A stretch of 64,000 nucleotides of DNA, taken from contig CM057844.1 of NCBI GenBank assembly GCA_030068075.1, positions 5,270,001-5,334,000 of the forward strand, read 5' to 3'. Below are positions 37,205 through 49,176 of the stretch, piece after piece (positions within the stretch are counted from its first letter, which is position 1; each line of letters begins with the position of its first letter). This stretch comes from Paguma larvata. Taxonomy: Eukaryota; Chordata; Mammalia; Carnivora; Viverridae. The notes under the pieces were generated by a model, which did no database searches, was not told where the DNA came from, and saw only the letters and a list, made by a program, of their open reading frames with translations. A program made the position numbers and the translations under genes.

Positions 37205-37985
37205 CATTTGACATTATTGACTGAGCACCTACTATGTGCCAAGGCACTGTCCCAGATGTCGGGGACACATTGGTCAACAAAAAGACAAAAAAAAACGCCT
37301 GCCCTGGTAGAGTTTACATTGTAGATTAAGGATTCAGAATATGAAAAATAAAAGTAATTTTAAAAGGCAAATTATATAATATTTAGAAGAATTTCAGTAG
37401 CAAGAAAAAAAATAGAGCAGAGGAAGAAGGACTGGAGCATGTTGGAAGTGTTGGTTGCAAATGAATGGGTGGTCAGGGTAGGTCTCAATGAAAAGTTGAC
37501 ATTTAAGCAAAGACTTTGGGAATGAAAAGCAAAAACTCCAAGGTGGAGACCTGCCCACTGTGTTTCAGGAATATCGAGGAGGCTGTAGTGGTTACGGTGG
37601 GGAGAACAAAGGAAAAAATGGTCAAAGATGAAGTCAGAGAAGTAAGCAGACAGGGATGGATTGTAGGTTGGCGTATTCTAGAAGGTTCTAAGAGGATGGA
37701 ACTGCTCTGTAGCTCTGCTGTCTGATATGGCAGCTACTAGCCACACACATGTAGGTATCTGAGCACTTGAAACATGGCTAATGTAACTGAAGGGCAGAGT
37801 TTTTAATCTCATTTAACTTTACTGAAGTTCAATTTAAAATAGCCCTGTGTGGCTAGTAGCCACCATATTGGCCAGTGCAGTTCCAGCCCGTTCAGTAGTT
37901 GACATGATCTGATTCAAATTTTTGCGGCATTGCTCTGCTTTTGTGTTGAGAATGTGGAGCGGCAAGGACAGAAGTGGGGTCACCA
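37205..37985 (+). repeat. Ancient interspersed repeat of unnamed family, with nested element
   Basis: Blocks 'GAGCACCTACTATGTGCCAA', 'CTGCCCTGGTAGAGTTTACA', 'TTGACATTTAAGCAAAGACT' and, after the nested hAT-like element, 'TTGACATGATCTGATTCAAA' follow the order of a common old mammalian repeat. Confidence 0.6.
37692..37890. repeat. hAT-like palindromic element nested in an older repeat
   Basis: Left 'GCTGTCTGATATGGCAGCTA' and right 'GGCTAGTAGCCACCATATTG' plus GGCCAGTGCAG are inverted halves. It splits the ancient repeat at 37205-37985. Confidence 0.65.
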
Positions 37986-38224
37986 GGTGACTTCTCACCT
38001 AGCCGCGTGCAGATCCCAGGCAGAGTCACACTGGCAGAAAGTCATTTGCTAGCTCTTCTCTCCTGTAGCATACCTGATACGGGGGCTGACAAAAACCTTT
38101 ATCAAGCTGACTGAAGTTCCTTGTGAGATGTTAATCAACAAGACTGACACTTCCTGGGAATCGTGTAATTTAGAAGAAGGGCAATGAGGAAAGGAGACGC
38201 ACATGTATTGATCCTCTATCCCTT

Positions 38225-38330
38225 GTCAGAACTGTCTGCTGTAATAATTTTAACAAAAAACTCCAGCAAGGTTGGGTTATCATCCACTTTCACAGTAAAA
38301 AACCCAAAGCTCAGAGAAACGAAATCCCTT
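38225..38330 (-). repeat. MIR SINE remnant, minus orientation
   Basis: 'GGTTGGGTTATCATCCACTT' and 'AAACCCAAAGCTCAGAGAAA' are weak but ordered MIR core blocks. Confidence 0.5.
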
Positions 38331-39060
38331 TTCTAATAGGGGCATCCACCTGAATCTGCATCCATCTGGCTCAAAACCCATGTCTTTTTTACTGTGTTGA
38401 TGATATCCTTCATTCAAAAAAAAAAAAAAGTTCATGGTCTCATAGATAAAAGTATTAGGTCAAAATGAGCCTGGTTCTGCTGGCAAGGAAGCTGCTGTTT
38501 TTCTCACTGTTTGAAGATCTCTTCATCACAGATTCTAAAATGAACACCCTGAGAGGGAACAATTTCCTTCCTCCTCGTTGGAAAATTTGGGACATTGTTT
38601 CTAGAGGCAGGGAGCCTAATAATTCTTGTACCCATGCTTTGCTACAGGAAATTAAAATTAATGGAAGCTGTGTGATAATGAAATGGCATTTTCTAGAACA
38701 GATGTTGACAAATAGCGATTCTACAGGGATGCAACCAAGGAAGCCTGCCCAGACTGGCAAGAAGGTCACAGTATGATCAGCCTCTCGTGACAAAGGGCCA
38801 GGGGGTAGGGGTAGGAGACCCACACCTCAGTGAAATGCCCTGTCTTTGTCTCCCAACTCTGAAGCTTGGGGGAGTCCGCAGGTCTGAAGCAAATACAGTC
38901 TCCTGCACTGTAGTGACACTCTGAAGCTGAGTACAGGAGGTGGAGGTATTAGTAGGCTCCATCCCAGTTGTTTAGAAGAGGGCAAACATCTTCCCACAAA
39001 TAGAACATGGCAGCCCAACTCGCCATTCCCTCATTAACAGGTTTGTACTTGTATCTTCTT

Positions 39061-39282
39061 TTTTTTTTTTTTTTTTTTTTAACCATTTATTTATTTTAGA
39101 GAGAGAGACAGAGCACAAGCTGGGGGAGAGGCTGATAGAACAAGGGAGACACAGACTCTGAAGCAGGCTCTAGGCTCCAACCTGTCTGCACAGAGCCCGA
39201 CGAAGGGCTTAAACTCATAAACTGTGAGATCATGATCTCAGCCAAAGTTGAATGCTTAACCAACTGAATCGCCAAGGGGCCC
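39061..39282 (-). mobile_element. CanSINE, minus orientation
   Basis: Long T-run (about 20), 'ATTTATTTATTTTAGAGAGA', then 'AAGCAGGCTCTAGGCTCCAA', ending 'CTGAATCGCCAAGGGGCCC'. TATCTTCT occurs on both sides as a possible target duplication. Confidence 0.93.
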
Positions 39283-39362
39283 TTGTTCTCATATCTTCTA
39301 AGTGAGTTTGAACCACAAAAGAAAAGTCTGCCACCCTTCCCTTTCCAGTTTGAAATCTACTA

Positions 39363-39890
39363 TAGCCGACTCTTGAACAACATGGATTTGAACGGACTTT
39401 TTTTCAATAAATATAGTATAGGACTGTAAATGTATTTTCTCTTCCTTGTGACTTTCTTAATAACATTTTCTTTTCTCTAGCTAACATACAAAATACATGT
39501 TAATCGACTGTCTATGTTATTGGTGAGGCTTCTGGACAACAATAGGCTACTACTAGTTAAGGTTTGGGGGAGTTGGGGCGCCTGGGTGGCTCAGTCGGTT
39601 GAGCGGCCGACTTCAGCTCAGGTCATGATCTCGCGGTCTGTGAGCTCGAGCCCTGCGTCGGGCTCTGTGCTGACAGCTCAGAGCCTGGAGCCTGCTTCAC
39701 GTTCTGTGTCTCCCTCTCTCTCTGCCCCTCCCCTGCTCATGCTCTGTCTCTCTCTGTCCCAAAAATAAAAAAAATAAACATTAAAAAAAAAGATTTGGGG
39801 GAGTCAATAGTGACACACAGATTTTGGACTGCATGGGGGTCAGAGCTCCTAAACCCCCTACCTTTCCCCATGTTGTTCAAGGGTCAACTG
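39363..39890 (+). mobile_element. Tigger-like DNA transposon, split by a CanSINE
   Basis: Terminal inverted repeats pair about 22 bases: left TAGCCGACTCTTGAACAACA and right TGTTGTTCAAGGGTCAACTG. TA dinucleotides flank both ends (39361-39362 and 39891-39892), the Tc1/mariner-type target duplication. The element is non-coding; the SINE at 39576-39790 interrupts it. Confidence 0.85.
39576..39790 (+). mobile_element. Young CanSINE nested in a Tigger-like element
   Basis: One of the best preserved copies, with head 'GGCGCCTGGGTGGCTCAGTC', CpGs kept in the body (GCGGCCGAC, CTCGCGG, GCGTCGGG) and a clean tail. It is flanked by TTTGGGGGAGT on both sides, a target duplication inside the Tigger-like element. 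Confidence 0.97.
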
Positions 39891-39960
39891 TATTTTGCAT
39901 AAAAATGCACACAAATGAGGACATTGGGCCTCAGACTGAAAACTTAAATGGAATTCTTAC

Positions 39961-40059
39961 TCGCTTGCTAAAAACTTCCTTTGTTCAGTGCCCAGAAGCT
40001 TTTTTCCAGGGAGTCCATGGGTTGAAATCAGGGTGAGATTACTAAACTTCAGATGAGAG
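39961..40059 (-). CDS. CFAP61: CFAP61 internal exon B
   Basis: A short 99-base exon that no long reading frame reveals. It was found by looking for a phase 2-to-2 piece between its neighbours. The acceptor is TTCTCTCCTCAG and the donor is GCGA|GTAAG. The first base completes the split Cys codon of exon A (TG|C). The last two bases (GA) join the C of exon C to give Asp. The product reads C-SHLKFSNLTLISTHGLPG and then KKLLGTEQRKFLAS. The Leu-Thr-Leu-Ile-Ser strand fits the second beta strand of a Rossmann-type fold after the Gly-rich loop of exon A. A truncated CanSINE begins about 270 bases upstream in transcription terms, and a Tigger-like element with a nested SINE lies just beyond the donor, so this small exon sits in a repeat-dense part of the gene. 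Confidence 0.92.
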
Positions 40060-40326
40060 CTGAGGAGAGAGAAGAAAACACAAAAAAGGAGGTAAAGCTC
40101 GACTTGGCGAAAGTTTATTATAATTCAGTTTAACCTTATCTTATGTATCATCCAATCGTTGAACTTTTCTTTTCAGCAACTCTTTTTGCACAAACCTTCC
40201 AACAGAACCAACCATGTCAATTGAAGGAGGAAGATGGCTCTGGAGCTGCTAACTGCAGAAATTTTCAGAAGCCACAACACCAGCATGGCAGACACCATTT
40301 CATTTTTTTTTTTTAATTGCTTCTCA

Positions 40327-40425
40327 GGGGATGCCTGGGTTGAGCGCCCAACTCTTGATTTTGGCTCAGGTCATGATCCCAGGGTTGTGGGATGGAGTCC
40401 CGCATCGACATTCTGGGGTCCGAGG
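40327..40425 (+). mobile_element. Truncated CanSINE
   Basis: Only the head and middle are left: 'GGGGATGCCTGGGT', 'TTGGCTCAGGTCATGATCCC' and 'GATGGAGTCCC'. The tail is replaced by an MIR-like sequence. Confidence 0.75.
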
Positions 40426-40429
40426 CCTG

Positions 40430-40640
40430 TTCGTAGGCATCATCATAAGAATTAATCTTCAGGATAGTTTGTGCTGGAAGCCAGGGGCAGGGTTTTATTA
40501 TCCTCATTTCATACAGAGAAAAATCAAGCTTGGAAACAGTAGGTAATTTGTTCGCGGTCCTGAAGCTCATGGGTAGCAGAACTAGAAGTGAGAACCATGT
40601 GTCTTCTGACCCCCTGCAGTGCCTTCTAACCAAGTCCTGT
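40430..40640 (-). repeat. MIR SINE remnant, minus orientation
   Basis: 'TATTATCCTCATTTCATACA' and 'GGTAGCAGAACTAGAAGTGA' with GCCTTCTAACCAAG at the end. It follows the truncated CanSINE. Confidence 0.65.
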
Positions 40641-41990
40641 GACTGACATTAAGTCGCACACCCAGGAACATAAGCAGAGGCTGCTGAAGAACGGACATGC
40701 TTAAGACTCACTCCATGGTTTCCCTTAAGCATTAAAATACCCCTGCTGCAAATTTGCCCTCCAGCTAAAGTCAGCGAAATTTTATGGGTGAGTTGATCTT
40801 TTCATAGGACGGTGAGAAAGATATTTTTCTCTAAAATCTCTTCGGAGTTCACACCTCCCCTTAAAGCAACCAAATGCCAAAAAAGAAACCTTCACCAAGT
40901 TCGAGGAAAGCACCTGCCCTCCTTTCCCATGAGGAAACTGGAAATTTTCCAAATGTGGAAATGCTATCAATTTACTGACAATCTGTTAAGTACCACTACA
41001 AGCAGGAGACTTTCGGTAATGGCACGGGCCGGCAATGTAATAAATTCAACTGCACCTGACATTTAAAAACAGCTAAATATTATGAAAGGTTGTGCTCTAA
41101 GGTCTCGAAGGATGCATGTCATTTAAGAATGAATATTCTTGTCTGATGCAAAGAAAACCCAGCACATCTTCGCCTCTAATAATAAGAATAAAATTTTTGA
41201 ATATGTTCAAATAACATAAAGGTCACAATTAACCCCAGCTACTTAGGGCGCCCAGTCTGCAAACTCACACTGATGACAGGTCTTTAATTTATTTACATTT
41301 AACGGAAAATGTAAAATGCAACTAATAATACGTGCTGATGCTCACATGAAGTTAAAATTTATCTTGGCTTTGGTGCCTATGTGATGGAAATGTGGTTTAT
41401 GTTGTACTAATAACAGTTATATATGGGCATTTTTATAGCTGTCTGTGAACAGGCAGCTTAGTAATTATCCAGCTATATCTTTTACTACAAAAACAATCCC
41501 TTTGGCACTGAATAATTTGAATGATCTAACAACAAGGATCAAATGACTTCTAAATTGCCAAATTGCCACATATAATATACTGAATCATGTAATTGTGCAA
41601 TTAAAGACCTCTCCAAAAGATTTTGAGTGGGGGCATTTTCTGGATTTTCATTTTTAAGGGCACCAACTTTACACTACTTTTTTTTAGCCTTAGCCAAATT
41701 CCTTTTCCACTCTTCATTGTGGCTGCTCTGGTCCTTTATCCAACCTTCGTCACTAATTCAACCTTTCTTGTTTTCCCTCCCATCCCCTTTCCTCACTCTG
41801 AAGTGAGTACATCTCTCACACCATAAAGAAAACAAAGACCAGCCACCAGGCATCCCCACCCCATTTCCGTTATAATCTCCAGAAACATCTATAAGAGCAT
41901 TCTTCCATTGCCTCTAATTCAGAAGGCAGGTTCTCCCCATTAATCCTGTCTACTCTTCATGTTCCTCTCCTGTCTTTCCTATTTTTTTTT

Positions 41991-42110
41991 AAGTAGGCTT
42001 CACACCCAGTGTGGAGCCCAATGCAGGGCTTAAACTCACAACCCTAAGATCAAGACCTGAGCTGAGATCAAGAGTTGGACACTTAACCAACTGAGCCATG
42101 CGGGACACCC
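41991..42110 (-). mobile_element. Short CanSINE, minus orientation, without the GA-rich part
   Basis: A 120-base SINE with T-run, 'TGGAGCCCAATGCAGGGCTT', 'AAGAGTTGGACACTTAACCA' and 'CTGAGCCATGCGGGACACC'. It lacks the long GA/CT-rich segment and is closer to an older, general carnivore subfamily. Confidence 0.85.
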
Positions 42111-42484
42111 CTCTCCCTATTTCTAGGCCAGCAAATTGTCCTTACGACAGTACTTAGTAAACCAGGAAGTAACCAGTTTATTTGCTGATAAGGTGGAGCC
42201 ATACAGTCGACAGGGGCCTTGCCCTGCTTGTCAATGCTTCTCCAAGGTGGCTTCCATTCTTAATGTCTTCAGGCCCAAGGTGGCTCCTGGAGCTCCAGCC
42301 ATCACATCCCATATCCACATTACAGGCAGAAGGAAGGAGGAATGGGTGGAAAGGGCTGTCCATTAAGAAGAGACTAAGATCTCATGTGACATTTTTGCTT
42401 ACATTGCCAGAAATCAGAGACACAGCCACATGTAGCAGAAAAGGGGGCCTTGAAAATATGGTTTTTCAAAGAGAAATACAGTGT

Positions 42485-42530
42485 TGTTTTTTGTTTGTTT
42501 GTTTTTTTGTTTTTGTTTTTGTTTTTTAAA
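42485..42530 (+). repeat. (TTTG / TTTTTG)n tract
   Basis: A run of TTTG and TTTTTG units, probably the tail of an unidentified old insertion. Confidence 0.8.
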
Positions 42531-43439
42531 GAACCACGTTCCCCAATGTTCTGTTACCAAGGACAAAGTGCAGAATGAATACTGAGAAGCAACTAGAAAT
42601 CTCTACTCATGCTGACTCAAGGAGGAAGGGCAGGTGGTCTTGGGGGATGATCCTTGTATTAATCAGGGTCCAGGCAAGAAATAGGTGGCCGACGTCATGG
42701 GGTTCAAATGAGAAAAGGCAGATGTATGTGTAGGGTTCTGGGAACTGAAGGGATGGGGAATCATCCAGGAACTAGCAATGGTCAGATGCCATTATTGATG
42801 TGAGTGGAAGAAATGGTGACAGCTGGGGCCAGGAAGGAGGCCCCACCCAAAGGCTGCAGACACAGAACGTGCTGTCTGGGGTAATATTATCTTCAGCTTC
42901 TCTCTTATTATTGCTTTTCTCACCAGCTCCTCCCCCTGTACCCATCTCCCTGCTCACAAGTCTCCCAGTTTTCATGCCTATCTCCCTGAGCGATGTTATC
43001 TACCACCATGACTTCATCTTGCATATTTACAGGATAGCTTCCTTCTGAGCTCAAAACCCAATTTCCAAGGGCCTATCAGTCCTAATGGGGCTGCTTCACA
43101 GGCATCCCCAAATCAGTATGTGTCTGAACAAAAGTCTTTGTAGTCCCATTCCATGACTCCTTTATCTCCATCAAAGACATGATCAACTAAGCACTTCTCA
43201 AGTTAGCAATCTGAGAGCCAACTTCAGACTCCTACCCTCTTTCTCACTTCGCACAATTGGTCACCACATCCAGCCACTTTTACTTCATCTACATCTCTTG
43301 AATGTGTCCCACCCAACATTCCTGGGACACATCGCCTTAGCTCAATTTCTTGCCTAGAGAAACAGTCTCAGGTTAGTTTCTCTGGCAGGAGTCTCTCTCC
43401 TGGCCATCTTCTGCATAGCTAACTGGAAACCTCTTTTTT

Positions 43440-43640
43440 ATTTTATTTAATTTTTTAAAGTTTATTTATTAATTTTGAGAGAGAGAGAGAGAGACAGTAA
43501 GTGAGAAGGGGCAGAGAGAGAGAGGGACGGAGAGAGAGAATCCCAAGCAGGCTCCACATCACCAGCACAAAGCCCGATGTGGGGTTGCTTGATCCCATGA
43601 ACCTCGAGACACTAACCAACTGAGCCACCCAGGCACACCG
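43440..43640 (-). mobile_element. CanSINE, minus orientation, with target duplication
   Basis: T-rich start, (GA)n-like body and end 'CTGAGCCACCCAGGCACACC'. AAACCTCTTTTT occurs on both sides (about 43427 and 43643), consistent with a target duplication. An internal deletion removes part of the head. Confidence 0.93.
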
Positions 43641-43719
43641 AAAAACCTCTTTTTAAATGAAATCCAATCTCAATCGTTCCTGGTTTTAAGTTTCCATGTT
43701 TGCTCACCACTTTGATAGA

Positions 43720-43960
43720 AGCAGAGCAAAGTGGCTGAGACTATGGGCTCAAGAGTCAAATGGCCTCAGTTGGATTCCAGCCTCCAGCACTAGTAGGTTC
43801 CTGACATTGGGCAAGTGGCAAGTTATTTAACCTCTCTGCACTTCAGTGTCCTAGTCTGTAAAGTGGGAATAATGGAACCCAATGCCTTATAGGGGTGCTG
43901 CGGGATTAAATGATAGTATCTGTAAAAATGTTTAGAATATTACCTGCTACATAGAACATT
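43720..43960 (+). repeat. MIR SINE, plus orientation
   Basis: 'TTGGGCAAGTGGCAAGTTAT' followed by TTAACCTCTCTGCACTTCAG and 'TCTGTAAAGTGGGAATAATG' is the MIR core. Confidence 0.9.
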
Positions 43961-46769
43961 TTACTTAATTAAAGTGATTTAAGATATTAAGTCTGAATTC
44001 ATGAGCATGGTATATAAGGCCTTTGTGTTGGGGCCTAACCTAACCTCATTAAACTTCTTGCTATTCAGTGAAGGTTCCCTGTCTCTTTCATGCCTTTTTA
44101 TGAACGTGTTCACTTCTTCCTCCAAGCTTGTATTTTTTTAAATTTAATTTTTAATCTGATTCAGAAACATCGAAATATTTCTTAATTTATAACTATCTAA
44201 GAATATTGGTCCAAAACCATAAAGTTTATAATGTGCAATTTTAGTAGATTTTAGCTCTTCTGAGGGTAAAATATGGAGATCAAACGTTTAAGACTTTTAA
44301 TCTGACGACCAATGAATATTTTAGAAGTTCCTACGAATAGAACACTGAGTCACAGGGTACGTCTTGGATTTGGGCATACGGTAGACAAAATGGCAGGAAC
44401 AGGACCACACAGACAACACGGTTCTCAGATCTGGTGGTGTTGGCCTACTGTATATAAACAATATCTAACGTCACTGTCAGTCCTCTGCTCCAAAATCAAA
44501 GGTCACTGTGTCGTGGAAAAAAAAAAGTTCAAGCGAAGTGCTCAAGCCAATGAAACATTAAACAAGCGCACCTGCATTTTCGCAGGGGATAATTCCAGTG
44601 GGGATTTCATGTTGCTGTGGATACAAGGGGAGGAACAGCTCAGAGATACGTGTAAAGCAGGGAGGGATTAGAGTATCCAGGGAAATAAGTAAAAGGTATT
44701 GCGTTTCATTCCATGCTTCAGGGGGACAGCTACAAAATTAGGTCTAAACATCCTGATCCTTCAAATAAAGGGGTCACATTGCCAATTTATGGTGAGCATG
44801 ATAAAAGAAACATAAAACTTTTCATGGGCAAGAGAAACCTGTCAGCCTGCCAAGTGAATGCTTATTACTTTTATTTTTAATTTTTCCTGGCTGGGGTTTT
44901 TGGTTTTTTGTTTTTTTGTTGGTTTTTTTTGGCATAGCAAGGGCAACCAAAGCCAGTGATTTAATTAACTGCTTTCATTAATGCTTTTATTTGAATAGAT
45001 AATGTAGAGAGAGAAAATAATTATCCCACATCAATCTAAATGTTACAATTCACTAAAATCCCCGTTTTCTGAATTGTTCAGAACAATGACAAAAATGTTT
45101 GCTAAATTACAGTAAATCCTAGCTCAAGACAGGTATTTAACTTAACTGCTTATTTAAATAGTCAAAGAATAACTCAGATCTGATTCAGTCTTAATGCTAT
45201 CACATAATACCACAAAACTAATGATGACATGCTATAGATGGAACTTAAAAGTTGGGAGTTATGTGAATTTCCAATACCAAAAGAAAAATGGAAGCAAAAC
45301 AAGTCAAAATATTTATAAGTTGTTTAAGAGAATCCACCAGGTCCTCCCTGAAAAAAATTGTTAACTTTCTTCAGCAATATTATTTTGTTTAGCTCACAAA
45401 GAGATTTGTTTGACAACGTCCTAGGCCACTTCCTGTTTGTTGTCTTAGTAAAAATAGCACAACAGCTGCATCCATGGCCACCTAGCTGTTAGTAGTGGCA
45501 CACTCGGACCTCCAGGTGGAGACAAAAGAAAGAGAGACCCGAAGAGGGTGGGGTCAAGGATTCTGAGCACTTCTAAAAGTGGGGGACTCTTCAAGGGGGA
45601 AAGAAGTTCAAAGCTCTCTCCCTGACCTTTTTTCTCTCTTCTCTTGGGTGCCATATTGCATGATTCTCCAATTTGTGGAAGCCCCAGTAAGAACCAGGAT
45701 GGGGCATGGAGAGAAGGGCCAAGAAGCAAATCTCTTAAATCTGCCTGAATCCAGGCTTGTGTTCTGCGACAAGGAGCTAGAATCAACACTGAACCCAACA
45801 ATAAGGTCTGAATGCCTGCCTGGAGTAATGTAGGTGTTTTGTGAATTCTCCAGGGACCCTTCAAGGGAGAGGGGTGGTGGCCAAGGGTAATGGACTGACG
45901 GGGGGTTGGGGGGGAGGAAAGTATGAAAATTCAGGATCCCAGATGAAAAGATTGTGTATCTCTGCACAAAAATAAAACATAATCCCTGACTGAAAAAATG
46001 AAAATGAATATAACATTTGAAATGGTCACTTAACGAATAAGAATAAAATTTGGAAGTCTGGCAAAACAAACTAAGATGAAATTGGATTTTGTTTTATAAT
46101 TTATGGGAAATGATCATGTATATATGAGTAAAAATGTTACACATTTGTACTCTGATCATATTTTTATACACATGGAGCATACATAAGATGTAAATACTAA
46201 GATGGCAGTTATGAAAGACCAGCCGGAAAGCCTTTGCACACAAGAGATGGCAAATGTAAGACTCAAATCAGTCAGTTCCCTAAAACTGGAAAAAAGCATT
46301 GTGTGGATTCAAAAGTGAATGAGGTCACTTCTGGAGGTATGGAGTGAGGATAAGGACAGGTCTGATGCTCGGGGCAAATGCTGGTGATTACAAGGCCTTA
46401 TTGACACCATATGGTCAAGTCAGGTTTTCTCACTCACGCATAGCATTTATATCTTCTTGAACCTTTATTCATGCAATAGTTTAAGCATGAAGTGTATGAG
46501 ATGCTTTCTACTAGGTCCAATTTAGTGTGTAAATAGTGTGTATGATATGGGGTAATGACTTCAGCTATGTCATGCTTAATGGTAAGTTAATAATTATGCC
46601 TAGTAAGTAAGCCTTGAACTAATGATATGACCTAGAAGTTATATATGATTTGTTAAGAATTAGAAAATGTGGTTTGGAAAACAAGCTCATAAAAACAATT
46701 ACAAGCAATTATAGGGGGAAATAAGCTTCCTTACAGATAAGACTGCGATTTTGAGGAAATGTCTACATA

Positions 46770-46975
46770 AATGGTCACTATACCCAGGTGCATGTCAAAA
46801 TTATCTGGGGAGTCTTAAAAACACCTATTCCTGGGACCCACCCCAGCCCAGGAATTGTAGCTGCAGGAATAGGGGCCCAGGAAACTCTTTCTCTAACTAT
46901 CACCTCCACTGCCATCCCACCCCAACCCCCACAAGTAGCTCTGATGTACAGAGTTGTTGAGCCTGGAATTTTCAA
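46770..46975 (+). repeat. MER5A-like hAT element
   Basis: 'AAAATTATCTGGGGAGTCTT', 'CCTGGGACCCACCCCAGCCC' and 'GTAGCTCTGATGTACAGAGT' are in MER5A order. Confidence 0.6.
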
Positions 46976-47634
46976 AATCTGCTGCTTAGGGAAAAAGTTA
47001 CTCAACATTATCCTCAAGTCTAGGAAGCTGATCACAACATATTTCTCCACCACTAGTTCTTAAAATAAAAGGAAACTCAGGGAGTTTTGTTGTTGTTGTT
47101 GTTTTATTTTTTTTTTTAGCCCAAGTGCCTTACTATGTTGGTATATTGGAAAGATTCTGGTTGTCCTTTTGAGAGAAATTATCTTCAGAGAATTCCAGTT
47201 AGGGATCAACACGGTCTCTAGAAGCTATGTGCCCAGTAACTGGCCTTGCCTAGTCTGGGTCTCAACAGTGGCTCCAAGCACTCCAATACCCCAGAGGGGA
47301 CGACTACCTGGCACCTCTAGAGAAGGACCATTCCCATGTTTCCAGGCATCTCCAAATTTCACCCAATACCAAATGGTGTATGAGAAGGGCCAGTTTGACA
47401 CCTCCTTGTTCCCTCGAAGTGCTTGTAGACACTTCTATTTGTTTGTACTAGGCCAAAAGAATTCAATTGGTGGGAGGTATGGAAGCAAGAAAGTGACTAT
47501 TGGATTCAGAGCTGAGTTGGGGTTGGGGAGGTGTGACTAAGGGTGTACAGTGCCCTTTGTTTTTTGGGAAGTGAAGCTGCACATGACAAAGTTGTGGACA
47601 GTAGGATGGGGCCTAGTGTCCCTGAAGTTCAAGT

Positions 47635-47784
47635 AACTCTTAGAGGGCTTGTTTAAACAAAGATCCCTGGACCCCATTCTCCAGGTTTTTGATACAATAG
47701 GTCTGGGGTGGGACCTGAGAATTTGTATTTCTATCAGGTTCCCAAATGATGTCCATGTTGGTGTTCCATTTTGAGAACCACTGT
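47635..47784 (+). repeat. MER5A-like hAT element
   Basis: 'AATAGGTCTGGGGTGGGACC', 'TGAGAATTTGTATTTCTATC', 'GTTCCCAAATGATGTCCATG' and 'TTTGAGAACCACTG' give a good match to MER5A. Confidence 0.85.
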
Positions 47785-48589
47785 TCTAGGCACAGAAAAG
47801 TGAGAGGCTCCCAATGATTTGTGGTGCTTAAGAAAGGTGGGTAGAGTTTAATATAAGTTTCAATGAAGGAAGTATATTATCCCATTAAATATTTGAGACA
47901 CATGAGTAAAAAGTGAATTTTTTGTTTTGGCCATGTTTTATTTTGTTTTTAATGCAGTGGAATTCCTTGTGGGGTACAGAGTCCCCTCAAGACTTACATG
48001 ATAAACTTGAAGTTAGTGGCAAAAGAGAGGACCCAAAATATGTCCAGATTAAGGTTTGCAAAGCATCCAAGAATCATGAAGGCACTTAAGAAACATCCAT
48101 TGGCAGCCCATTAGGTAGTGACAGTCAGTGGGAGCAAAAGACGTGGCCACTGTGACGATGAGAGTCTTGGGCCCATAAGGGATTTATATATCCCTCAGTC
48201 TGGGTATACAGCTAAAAGGGCAGGGCGCAACACCAGTTTTCTCTGTAGTCAAGAACTTTTGCAAAATAGAAACACCACAGAGTGTTGGTCAGCTTGCTTG
48301 GTCCTCCTGAGGTTAAATCAGAGGTGGAAGCCATTTTAACTGAATTTTAAGAGAACATCTCTGCCAGATCAGGAACTCTATCAAGAAACGGACACATACA
48401 CTGGTGGGAAACACCTCCGATTCATCCCTAATCCTTGGGGAAGAGAGCATCTTCCATATTAAGACTCTACCTCCCCAGGCTCTTCCCTCATATGAGAGAC
48501 AATGCGAGGCTCCCACAAGGAAACTGGATATGTAAATTTAATTAATGGGGAGGTGCCAGTCTAATCAGTTTTGAGTGGTAGGCTTTTCC

Positions 48590-48735
48590 AGATGCTTTGG
48601 TGTTATCACCTGATTTAACCCTTGTGCCAGTGTAGGAGGAGAGCTTCTGGGTTCTCTCCCCATTGTACAGGTGAGAAAACAGGTTCACAGACATTGGATG
48701 ATTTTCCTGGGCCCCGTCAGTCATAGAAGAGCACC
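48590..48735 (-). repeat. MIR SINE remnant, minus orientation
   Basis: 'CCCCATTGTACAGGTGAGAA' followed by AACAGGTTCACAGACATTGG is the inverted MIR core. It touches the MER5A-like element to its right. Confidence 0.7.
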
Positions 48736-48739
48736 CTAA

Positions 48740-48920
48740 CTCGGTGGTTCTTGGATCCTGACCCCCAGAGGAGTGTGAAAACACAGATTCTCACTCCTAT
48801 CCCCCACCTCCCCATATCCTATTCAATCCGTACAGGGTGGTGCCTAGGTATCCACATCTCCAACAGGTCTCCAAGCGATGCAGAAGTGCTGGTCCACAGA
48901 CCACAATTTGAAAACTACTG
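48740..48920 (+). repeat. MER5A-like hAT element
   Basis: 'CGGTGGTTCTTGGATCCTGA', 'AACAGGTCTCCAAGCGATGC' and 'AATTTGAAAACTACTG' match the MER5A ends. Confidence 0.75.
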
Positions 48921-49176
48921 ATCTAACCTTATTTCTGTCCCAAAGTGGAAATAAAGTATTTGCCAAGACATGCCCTTAAGGCCACATATTTTTCCAGCCA
49001 AGGTTTCTGGTGGAGTACACCGGGTCCTCTTTAGAGCTATAAGAACACCTGGGAAGAGAGGTGGCCATGAAATCCTCTTGACCCAGTCTTCTTATCAAGC
49101 CTTGTTTTTTCTCTGTCTTCATCTCTGCCCACATATTTCACCAAAGGATAACTGAATATTAAGAAAGACAGGCTAG

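Larger units (their letters stand above)
34108..39960 (-). other. CFAP61: CFAP61 intron between exons B and C
   Basis: A 5.85 kb intron. It holds CanSINEs at 36166-36366 and 39061-39282, an old interspersed repeat with a nested hAT-like element (about 37205-37985), an MIR (about 38225-38330), and a Tigger-like element split by a younger CanSINE (39363-39890). Bases 34150-36100 and 38460-39050 show no recognisable feature apart from a short TG-rich tract near 34340-34375. Confidence 0.6.

Noticed and set aside
45445..45864. 139-codon open frame on the minus strand
   Set aside because: No recognisable domain, overlapping frames on both strands of similar length, no splice sites matching CFAP61 phases. 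Probably chance in a moderately GC-rich stretch.
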